A stretch of 64,000 nucleotides of DNA from Stagonosporopsis chrysanthemi. Lineage: Eukaryota > Ascomycota > Dothideomycetes > Pleosporales > Didymellaceae. The notes beneath the pieces are model-generated. The model saw only the letters and a program-made list of their open reading frames with translations, was not told the origin of the DNA and searched no databases. Made by a program: the position numbers and the translations under genes. This document shows, piece after piece, positions 55,082-64,000 of the stretch. The stretch is taken from positions 62,001-126,000 of the forward strand of contig JAFISE010000029.1 in assembly GCA_022560025.1 (NCBI GenBank), in the 5' to 3' direction. Positions within the stretch are counted from its first letter, which is position 1, and each line of letters starts with the position of its first letter.

Positions 55082-57465
55082 GCGATCGACGCATCACACA
55101 GATGAGATTCCTGGGGGCGTTTATAGGCATCATCTTTTGGCTTGGGGAAAAGCTCGCATAGCACGCGCTGGACACACTTCACTTCTTCTTCTGTACCGTA
55201 TGTTCTCTGTACGGCTTTCTTGTTCACCTTAGGGGCAGCATTATGCTGCAATTGACCATTCACGAATTACGATTCCAATTCGCATATTACCCCTCGTGTG
55301 ACCCAACGTGTGATGTCAAGCAATCTCAACTATCCTCATCAGCCCGCGAATCAGCAATCCTGACTGCCTCCACAGGGTCCATTCTTCATACACAATTATC
55401 CGACGAAAGTCAGGACTCGCCTGTCTGGAGTAAAGAGGGCGAGCCGGACACCCCTGACCACACCCCAGCGGCACCGGAAATGACACCGTCAGACGCTTAG
55501 GCGACCGAGGTCCCTGCACGACATCCGTATTTCACAGGCCAAGCACACCTGATTCGATAGCTCCTGCTAAATCGATGGTGCTCAGCGCCACCACAATGGA
55601 GTGCAAGCTGAGCGACAACAATAGGATTCTGGTGCGCAACGCCCGCCGCGCATCCAAGCGCCGTCGCGCCGTCGTGTTGCGCTGAGCGGCGCTGCGGCCG
55701 CCCCGGATACAAATGCTCGGGCGTTGCACGACGCGTGGAGCGCTTGTGCACGCGGCATTCGGTACTGGACGGCAGCTTACAGCCAGCGCATCCCAGCGAC
55801 ATCCTACTGTAGTGTCCGCCATGTCCATCTCAATTACAGCACTGGACGGGCCTCCATTACAACGCTGACATCAGGCGAAGATCGCGCAATCTGGACTCTT
55901 GCTAATCTACCACCCTCGTTAGGATCCGTGGAAGGAATGTGCGCGGATGAGTGCATGCACCCAGAGCCTCCTGGATCTTTCCAGTATCCGGGCGTGCAGA
56001 TGTGTAAATTGCATTGACGTCTGTGGATCAGATGTGAATTTGTTTGCAGAGGATAACGTGAGCTCTTATGATGCAGTGATGGAGGCTTTTGTGTGTCTGA
56101 ACAAGTGGGATGCTCGACTTTAGTAAACATTTGAGCTTTCTGAGGGACTCTCAATGAGCATTTGCAAAAGCTTCAGAACTTTGGTGCATATATGATACAC
56201 GTACGATTACAGCCAGTTCCGCCGTGGCACAACGGTTGGCAAACTCCTGCTCGACTCGGGCTTTCTTAGCTTTCCTGTGCAACTACATTATGCACATTGC
56301 CCGTATTCCGCATTCCCGAAGTACGTCGTAGAAGCCCGTAAGTGGTTACCAGCCCGGCGCTGTCAATGTACTTTGCAACGACAAATCAAGCCCTTGGATC
56401 ACTCCGTGGGCAGCAGAAGTGTTTGCTATGTGATCAAAACGGGCGTTGCGGACTGGACAGCACTTCCCCAAAGCTTGTACGCTATCAAGCGTATATGCGA
56501 AGGTAATCACTTCAAGTGCACTGCAGCAGAATCCTTCCAGTCCATACTTGAATCAAGATCCGGCATGTTTTCGAAGTAGTTACGAGCAGACACGGGTCTC
56601 CTAGTGATAAGTTGTCGAGATGTCCTCTTCTCGGACATCCATCGATTTGCGTCTCATCTCTAGCCCGTTCAAGGATCACCTTCCATTCGACCTCGAATGC
56701 AACTGCGCTCTCCAGTTGAGTATAGCACTACTCGATAAAGACTTCCCTACGGAGGCATTGCATCGTTGCCATCGCGGTATTCGAATGTTCCTTGGGAAGC
56801 GTGGCCACTGACTCTGCCGCTTGCTCACCCGGATGTCTCTATCCAAGCGAAGGAATTGACCTAGAACAGAGGTTCATGCGGCTTGTCTGACGTGGTCTTG
56901 TCCAACCTTGCACATGCATCGTGCTCAGGCTGGCTAGCCATATGTGAACAGTCAATGAGTATATAGCGACTGGCATTGGTTCGGATGAGTCTACTGCCGA
57001 CCAGCACGCTCTTACACTCAACTTTAGACAGGGCATTGTTGTACTTCTAACAAGATTAACAAGATGAACTGGAGGACGAAGCTTGAGAAGCATCACATCA
57101 GGACGGACACGGGAATATAAGGAATTCAAATGTGATGACGGCACAGAAAGCCTGGCCTCGTTCTTCATTGTTGATTTGAGTCATCTTTCTCATGACATGG
57201 TCATGATAGTCATGCGTACCCGGCTCCTCTTGCATGGCCCCGGGCTCATGCAGAAATCCAAGAAACTCCAAAGCCCAAGCCAACGTGGCAGTGACTGTAT
57301 GAAAGTACTTGTACAAGCCGCTCAAGTAGACGCAAGATGGTTAAATGATAAAGAAATTATCGGCAGAAGCCACGTCAAAGCAAAATGTCCACCTCTTCAC
57401 GAGAAACGCGGGACCCGCTTACTTCCTTGGTGACAGTGGGGGCCTTTCGGTACCCAAACACCACT
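55082..57465. other. 2.4-kb intergenic region
   Basis: 3' flanks of the CAP-like gene and of SCD6. Frames of up to 134 codons without domains. A CCGTGGCACAACGG near 56222 looks like a tRNA A box but has no B box. Confidence 0.4.
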
Positions 57466-59520
57466 CTATTGCGAGGCAGGCTGGTCGAACTGAGCACCTC
57501 CGCGAGGGCCACCGCGGCCGCCACGGAAGCCAAAGCCACCTCGGCCGCGACCACGGCCCCGGCCACGGCCTCGGTAGCCGCCACGGAAGCCGTCTACGCT
57601 ACCCTGACCAAAGGTTTCCATGTTCTTATTGCGCTCAGCCGCGCGGAACTCTTGACCCCGGCGTCCAGCATCTTCTCGGTCTTTCAACTCTGAGGAGATG
57701 TTGTCGAAGAAACTCGAAGTCTTGTTGTAAGCAGCAGGAGCGGGGATAACAATGTCGTCTGCTGTCTCAGCAGCGCCGTTCTGACCGTTCGCTGTTGCTT
57801 CGATGGTTGCGGGCGCACTCTCACCAAGCGGCGATCCCGATGCGATGGCTTCCTTAACCATGTCTTGCTTGTTGAACTTGGCGTTCGCGGCGTCAAAGTC
57901 ATAGTCTGTGGTGGGTACCTCCATCTTTGGCTGCTGCTGTTGAGGCTGCTGTTGATGATGAGCACCTCCTCGTCCACCTCGACCACCACGTCCGCCGCGG
58001 CCACCAAAGCCAGCACCCTGTCCGGGGTTGCGCGGCTGTCGAGCATGCTGCTCGCGCTCACGCATGCCCTCGACCTTCTGAGCGAGGTTGTTCATAGGGT
58101 CGGACGCTGGTGGCTGGGCCTGACCGCGGTTCTGCAGATTGAGTTTGGCCATGGCCTCGGCAACAGCAGCGGTAGCGAGCTGAGTTGCATTGTTCTGCTG
58201 AGTAGTAGCTTGCTGGGCCTGCTTGGCGGATGCGGAAGCCTGTTGCTGTGCTCGAGGTGCTGACTTGTTCACGTTGGGGCTAGCGATAGGAACTGCTGGA
58301 ATGATGCGACCACCCTTCTGTCCACCTGGCGCCTTCTGCGCACCACCCTGCTGAGTAGGCTGGGTGTGCGGCGGGGCCAGAGCGGCAGAAACGTCAGGTT
58401 TCGTCTCGACGGGCGGTGGCGGGGCCTGCTGAGCGGCAGCTGCGGGCGCAGGAGCTTTTCCAGCCTGCTTGGCGTCTGCCTTAGACTCAGCGGGTTTCGC
58501 AGAACCATCAGCCTCAGCAACGACGGGCTGTGCAGGAGACTGTTCATCCTTGGCAGGAGCACCGCCTGGGGCGGTGTCACGAGGGCCTGTCGGTGGCTGG
58601 TTTTGGTTTTGGTTCTGGAAGCCAGGAGGACCCATGGGCATGTTCGGAGGGAAAGGGCCAGGAGGACCGTTAAAGCCTTGCCCAGGCGGGAACCAGCCCG
58701 GAGGGGGTCCGTATGGGGGCATACCAAAGCCTCCTGGACCTCCAGGGAACGGTCCTGGACCGCCGGGGAAACCACCTTGAGGAGGGAAGCCTCGACCATA
58801 TGGACCGGGGCCACCAGGACCAAATGGAGGATAGCCACCTGGTGGGAACTGGCCTTGCTGAGGGAAGTTCGGCGGCCCTTGTTGCTGGCGCTGTGGGTCT
58901 TGTGATGCGTCCTGACGGGATTGGCCTTGCTGTACCTATTGCGCACGCACAGTTAGCCAAAGAACATACCAAAGCTGTAGAATAGGTGGCTTGTGAATGA
59001 GGTACTCAGAAGGAAGGCAACGGAAGATATCCACACGGTTTTGCGCTCTCGGTGGTTTAAATGATTTACATCCGAAAATTTTACATCACTGGACCAGAAG
59101 GTGAAAAGATGGGTGGTGTAGACTTACTCCAATGATGGCTGGGTCCTGAGGCATAGCAGGAGGGGTCTTCTCTTTGATCTGCTCCTCGATGCGCAAATCC
59201 TTCACATCGCTTCCTCTGAACACGATCTGCTCGTAGATGACCTCTGAGGGTGGGTACTCGTCCTTGCCGCCTCTGCGACCCTCGGTACCAAAAGAGCGCA
59301 CATTGTCTAATGAGACTGTGGAGGCTTCTGAGTTGATCTCAACGAGAGTGCCGACATAGCTGCGACGCGTCAGTGTGTGCGCCCAATGGCTTCTCAAAGG
59401 ATGCTTACTAACCGGATATCGCTCTTGGAGATGAGCGATATGCGAGAACTACGCGTGGCACGTCAGCGAGAGCTCCAGCGTGATGGAACCAGCTGCGACT
59501 GACCCGATGAACTCGGACAT
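57466..59520 (-). CDS. SCD6: Scd6/Lsm14-family mRNA-binding translation regulator
   Basis: Four exons: 59520-59504 (17 nt), 59448-59413, 59359-59128, 58935-57466; introns 55, 53 and 192 nt; 584 aa. N-terminal Lsm14 domain: MSEFIGSRISLISKSDIRYV, GTLVEINSEASTVSLDNVRS, EVIYEQIVFRGSDVKDLRI. A Pro/Gly-rich middle (PPYGPPPGWFPPGQ) follows, then the FDF motif (DYDFDAANAKFNKQD), a TFG/FFD-type region (SSFFDNISSELKDRED), and two RGG blocks (GGRGGRGGRGGRGG; RGRGRGRGRGGFGFRGG). This is the full Scd6/Rap55 layout. The protein represses translation through eIF4G and Dhh1 and gathers in P-bodies and stress granules; the RGG parts are likely arginine-methylated. It diverges from the KPWE-motif gene over 268 bp. 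Confidence 0.95.
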
Positions 59521-59788
59521 GGCAGCGGACTGGGGTATCAAAACACGTGTAAGAGATGAACTGAAGCTCAATAGAAGAAGGAGAAGTAAGGGAAGTCGTA
59601 CGGTAGTCGTGAAGGAGGGGTGTTGGGGGTGGCTGCGGTGCAGAAGGGAAGAGCTTGTGTGGGAAGAGAAGCAGCGCTCGTGGGGCTGGTAATAGAGGGC
59701 CTTGGCAGTTTCCGTTAGCGAGGAGCTCTGAGCTCATGGGCCGATGTCACCTTTACCCCACACCTCAGCGCTGCCTGAGCGGATTGCA
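59521..59788. promoter_or_regulatory. Short divergent promoter, SCD6 / PEX39-like
   Basis: 268 bp between the two start codons, so both genes must share this region. Purine-rich on the plus strand near 59560-59680 (AGAAGAAGGAGAAGTAAGGG), i.e. a pyrimidine-rich leader for SCD6. Confidence 0.55.
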
Positions 59789-60425
59789 ATGAGTGCCGCT
59801 GGAGCTGACGCTGGAGCTGCGAACGGGCTGAATGAAGTGTATGAGGCTCTAGAGAGGTACAATTGGGACGACGATGTCGAGTTCCAAGCTGGTCTCAGCG
59901 CCATCCTCGGCAGCAACAGCTCGCCTGAGCAGGCCGCCGAGCTAGCTTTGCGAGCGCGTTGCTTCTACTACGCTCGGTATGTGAGAGTGGGTTCTGTGCA
60001 TGAGCTTCAGGCTGATCGTGCGAAGGAAGTTCAACACTGTAGTCGATTTCGAGGCATACAAAGCCTACCGTGACGCGCATGGCCGACCCCCACCACAGAC
60101 GAACGGTGTGCAGCCGCTCGACTTCAGCGAAGCTACATATGACATTCCAAGTGGCGCAAGTTCAGCACGTGCAAACGATGCGCCTGTGAGTGATGCGCCG
60201 AGTGGCGTGTTGCCAGCGCCTGCAAGCTCGAGCGAGCCGCCAGCACCGTACCCCACCTCTTTCGCGCATATCGTAGAACTCATCACGACGGGACAACCAG
60301 TGCCCGGAATCAAGGACATCCCAAATACTGTACTGGAAGGGCAAGGCACAACAGCTGAGAAGCCAAAGAGGAGGAAACCATGGGAGAAGGAAGAGCCAGT
60401 GGTAGCAGCCGGGGAAGAGGCATGA
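59789..60425 (+). CDS. KPWE-motif protein, PEX39-like
   Basis: Exons 59789-59976 and 60026-60425; intron 49 nt; 195 aa. N-terminal acidic helical part (NGLNEVYEALERYNWDDDVE, ELALRARCFYYARKFNTVVD). After a Pro/Ala-rich linker the C-terminal block has FAHIVELITTGQPVPGIKDI, PNTVLEGQG and the signature RRKPWEKEE. This is the KPWE domain, known next to Pex14-like proteins and in the small peroxin PEX39 (human C6orf226, yeast Yjr012c), which helps Pex7-dependent import of PTS2 proteins into peroxisomes. The block is strong; calling it the functional PEX39 is inference. An ATG 15 codons upstream (59744) would add MSPLPHTSALPERIA. It is convergent with ABP2. Confidence 0.78.
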
Positions 60426-60653
60426 ATGACGAAGATGAGACATGGAATAAGTTCGGTCCAGTTGAAGAACGCATGATACCATAATACCAGATGGGCAGTA
60501 TTCGTAGCGAGCTCGTCCAGACAAGCTGCTGCTCTGTTTACAAAGATCAACGAAACTATTTACGCTCAAGCCTACCGGAAACCATGTACCAAAGATGTCG
60601 AAACATTGGGGTATATAGCAAGACCAACCAAGAACAAAGCACCAAACTCCAGC

Positions 60654-63649
60654 CTACAGCACGGCCTCGAGGATCTTCTCTTTCAAGTTCTTCACCTCCT
60701 CTTGACTCTCCCAAAGCTTTCTCTGCGCATCCTGGAACTTCGTTTTCCACGCTGCTGTCGTGTGCTGACCGTTTTCCACACGATCTGCCTCTTGTGCTCC
60801 CGCGATGGTGTCCCTGAGCTCAGTATCCTCGGCGATAGCTTGCAGGCCCTTGGCTGTCCATTCCCCAGACAGCCCACCAAATGAAACAGCAAAGAAAACA
60901 TCAAAGGTCTCCTTGATCGTACCAGAGCCATGGATGCTTTCGACTTCGTCTTCATTGTCCTCCATTGGACTCTCGTACCCATCGCCTCCTACACGGAATC
61001 GTGCGCATTCAACTCGCTTGACGCCACCACTGGGCCCGCCAAGGCCAATACCAGCAGCGTTTGACAGACCAAGACAGCTGCTGATGGCAATACTCAACAC
61101 CTGATCGCTCATGACCTTTGCGGGCGAGGTGTATCCAGCCGAAGGCTTCGCATACAGTGGTAGCAGGATTGCCGAAGCTAGAGTCTTCGCCTCAGTACCT
61201 CGCAAGCGTTTGCGGCGGCCAGTGAGTGGAGCTCGAATCAATTCGGCAGCCAAGGCACGATTCAGAGTCTCCACAGGGATCGAGGGCAGCAAAGGTGTCG
61301 AGGATGCTTGTGCTATTTCACTATGAGATCGGGGCGATGGCTGTGGCCGGGCTCGAGTCTCAATTGGGGTGTAGTGTCCGTGGAAGTTATGCTGAGGGTT
61401 GCTTCCAAAGGATTGGGCAGAGAAGCTGCGATCAGAGCCAAAGCTGATTGCAGAGGACGCCGCAGCGGTACTTGGGGTGGGGTCCTCCTCACCGTTCACT
61501 AGTACAGTAGGAGTGATGAGGCGGACGGGGTTGCCGATATTCTGGGGTACCTGTAGGCTCAGACGTTGTCTCTGAGTACCTCCAGCACTTATGACTGGCG
61601 ACTCTCCCGTCGAAGGTGGGACTGCTGAAGCCGGGGTTGGCGGGAAACGAAAAACAGGCTCATGAGGCGGAGATTTCGACTGTGGTCTTTCTGCTATAGG
61701 CGTCAATGCACTGTTGTGCTTGTGCACGTCAACAGGAGTATCCTCCCTGCTTGGGTTCGCGGGAAATGTTACGAAAGGCCCATCTCGAGTAGAACGATTG
61801 CTGGGTGGTCGGCCTCGTGGCTTTCCACCGGGTGTGGTACTGCTAGCAGACCAGGCAGAAGATACAGCCGGCCCATGTCGTCGTCGAGCGCGCGGCCTTG
61901 CACTAGAGGGTGTCACTGCTGACTGAGGCTCGTCGAAGAAATGGTGAGCAGATGATGGTGTGACGGCCGATAATGGATGAGGCGTCGCGGGCTCCTGGGA
62001 GTTCAGTCGCCAGCGAAGGTGCTGTCCTCCAGACAAGGGTGACGCGGAGTACGGGGTCAGATTGTCGTGATTTTTCAGACGATGAGACGCATTTAGAACA
62101 GATGCTGGTGTGATGGCAGATGCAGCTGTCCAAGGGTCGTGTGGTGTGAGGAAACCGCCCATATGATGATCAGGATGAGCACTGGTGGAATATGCCGATT
62201 GTGACTGCAGTGCGTTACCAAAAGGGATTGATGTGTCGAGCTGAGGTCGCTTGCGCGCAGGCGTATCCATCTCGGCTTCCATCTCCTCGTCTACATCGTC
62301 GTTCTTGCGCCGTCCACGTTTGGGCTTAAACTTGGAATCAAGCGCTCGAATGGCCAGATCTTCTTCTAGCGGCACACCATCGCGGCCTTCCTCCGGAAAA
62401 GGATCATGTAGTGGAGGTATTTGCAGGTAGTATGGATGCTGTTTGCCCAGCAAATATTCAAAGAAAGCATCGATATGCATGGCGCGCATCCATCGCTACC
62501 GAAAGTCAGCTGATGCTCGAGACGCATTCGCACAAGCGTCGTGAGTAGATATAAAAAGATAGGAAACGCCCTCCAGCAAAATCCAGTCGAGAAGGTGGTC
62601 AAGATTGCAACGGGACTGAAAAAAAATCCCATGGCCAGCTGGCTTAGAGCATATTCTTCTACAACAGCTGCCTCACGAATGACCCAGATGCATATGCTGT
62701 GCACTTCCGAAGGACTGGCTTGTTCAGGCTGGACCCTGATAATGCCCGTGGTTGAGTAGGAAATCACAATAGTGCACCAGCTGCGCCGCACGCGCAAGTT
62801 GTACCGCTCCGCTCATGTGCTGACTTGGTAGGAAAGGGGTGGAGAGGTGAGAGCCAGGCTTGAAAGAAGAAGTCCAGCAATAGAGTAACAGAAGCAATAC
62901 GGAATGACAGGTGGTAGACGCGACTGGAATTGCCTTACCTTCAGTCTCACGGAATACTGCTGGACCTTCTGCGTACTCTGTCCTTTGTCCGTGTCCGGCG
63001 GTGACACGCCCAGATCCAGTGCCAATTGTGTCCATGTCTTGATCTCGTTCGTGCTGAACTTCCCTATCAACTCGAACAGAGTCCATGTGCTGAACGCGTT
63101 CCCATCGCTCTTTGGCGGCGTCCGAAACAGCTTCACCAGCTCAGACGTGTCTGTGGAGATGGGAAAGCTTGGGTTGCAGTACAGGATGAAGCTTGCGAAG
63201 GCATTGTCGATAGTTTCGTCGGACACGTCTTGCGAGGGCAGAGCGCGGTCGTCAGGGGCGAAGTTGGGGCTTGCGTGCCTTGCCTGGCTGGCGGGCGTTG
63301 CTGCGGCCGAGAAGCGCGGCGAGGCGTTCGAGGGCGTGGACGGAGGCTGAGAGCTGCGCGCCATGTCTCCATAGAAGCCGTGGGCAAGGTGCGCGCTGCT
63401 GAGCGAGGCATTGTCGGGCTGGAGCAGGTGGTTGCTGGCGGCATGCGAGATCACAGACATGGACGCATGGCTGTTGCGGTGGTTGGCACCTGTGCTCTGC
63501 TCGAGGCTTGGGTCGATCGCTGGTACACCAGCGGTTGGATGCCGGAATGGTGAGAACGCCGCGTCGCCGCTGCTGCCCGCGTGCTCGTAGTTGGCTGTCA
63601 AATGGAGGCCATGCTCGGCGTCTGGCTCATCGCCATACTCGACCTGCAT
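60654..63649 (-). CDS. ABP2: ARS-binding protein 2 (Abp2 domain)
   Basis: Exons 63649-62939 and 62495-60654; 850 aa. The Abp2 domain spans the splice: FASFILYCNPSFPISTDTSE, LFRTPPKSDGNAFSTWTLFE, IGKFSTNEIKTWTQLALDLG, TDKGQSTQKVQQYSVRLK joined to RWMRAMHIDAFFEYLLGKQH. The domain was named from fission-yeast Abp2, which binds replication origins (ARS). In filamentous fungi the family is nuclear, but its role in origin firing is not proven. The long C-terminal part is Ser/Pro-rich with basic RGRRKNDD and AT-hook-like RGRPPSN, and ends in a short coiled coil (WKTKFQDAQRKLWESQEEVK). The intron is 443 nt, about eight times the local norm. The start ATG 63649 is the first in frame; an upstream exon is possible. 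Confidence 0.88.
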
Positions 63650-64000
63650 AGTGGAAATGCTACAAAGGCTGCTCGGGCCTATCCATCCGCGCGCTGTGCG
63701 GCCTGCAAATCGCAGTTGCGCTCGCAGTACTGTGCTGTGCGAAACACTCAGGGCAGAATCAGGATCGCGGAACCAGCGCGACTAACGTCAAACGACAGGA
63801 TGCGATGCGCCAGCGCTGTCGCCGAATTGCGAGGCCCTCCAGAGAGGTAGAGGTGTAGTCGCTGCGGCGACGCGGTAGGTTCTGAAAGCGTGTGGATGAG
63901 AGGTAATTTGCAATGTATCGGCGGGCGCGACGCTGTCTGATTTACTCGTTCGGGCGCATTTGGGGACATGCTGCAGCTGAAGTGTGTTCTAATTATAACC
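63650..64000. other. ABP2 upstream region, cut by window edge
   Basis: 351 bp upstream of the minus-strand ABP2 start. No coding signal recognised; promoter presumably here. Confidence 0.4.

Noticed and set aside
56221..56262. tRNA A-box-like CCGTGGCACAACGG
   Set aside because: No B box (GGTTCGA) within reach and no cloverleaf.
57375..58061. Overlapping frames on both strands over the SCD6 RGG region
   Set aside because: Low-complexity shadows of the Arg/Gly and Gln-rich coding sequence.

Overview
The window is nuclear DNA of a filamentous ascomycete (Pezizomycotina, plausibly Dothideomycetes; the class is an inference). The support is short GT-AG introns (mostly 46-130 nt), moderately GC-rich DNA, a PEX16 homologue, a Set2 with AWS-SET-WW-SRI order, fungal-type F-box proteins, a BYS1-type thaumatin-like protein and an Abp2-domain protein. 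There is no sign of bacterial, viral or organellar DNA. About 26 protein genes can be supported. Exon borders were worked out by hand from splice sites, reading phase and recalled family conservation, so they are models and not transcripts.

Layout. 0-9 kb: a decayed kelch-repeat gene (+), a C11orf54-type ester hydrolase (+), a secreted GH17 glucanase (+) that runs in phase into a But2 domain, a frameshifted membrane-protein locus (-), and a secreted M43 metalloprotease (-). 9-13 kb: a CDC50/LEM3 flippase subunit (-) and a SWIRM-domain FUN19-like protein (-), then 2.9 kb without a gene that holds a cluster of CAATTG palindromes. 15-24 kb is compact and housekeeping: Sws1/Shu2-like SWIM protein (+), RPN8 (-), PEX16 (-), HD-domain hydrolase (+), SET2 (-). 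24.3-27.9 kb is empty. 28-36 kb: AT-hook protein (+), F-box/LRR-like protein (+), WW-domain Gly/Gln-rich protein (+) with an in-phase downstream ORF behind two UAG codons, and POP8 (-). 37-42 kb: a 922-residue coiled-coil protein (-) divergent from RVB2/reptin (+). 43-50 kb: a LicD/Mnn4-like protein (+), a CpG-free AT-rich relic next to a tRNA-like sequence, an F-box protein (+), a GPI-anchored wall protein (+) and a BYS1-type secreted protein (-). 50.5-54.3 kb is empty. 54-64 kb: a CAP-like secreted protein (+), a gap, then SCD6 (-), a KPWE-motif PEX39-like protein (+) and ABP2 (-).

Together: the core genes serve chromatin and transcription (SET2, RVB2, FUN19-like, ABP2, AT-hook), RNA (POP8, SCD6), protein turnover (RPN8, two F-box proteins), peroxisome biogenesis (PEX16, PEX39-like), membrane asymmetry (CDC50) and recombination repair (Sws1-like). 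The secreted group (GH17, M43 protease, LicD/Mnn4-like, GPI protein, BYS1, CAP-like) sits beside the long gene-poor stretches. I found no CRISPR, no biosynthetic cluster and no intact transposon. The most unusual signals are the double in-phase UAG after the WW-protein gene and the possible GH17-But2 fusion.
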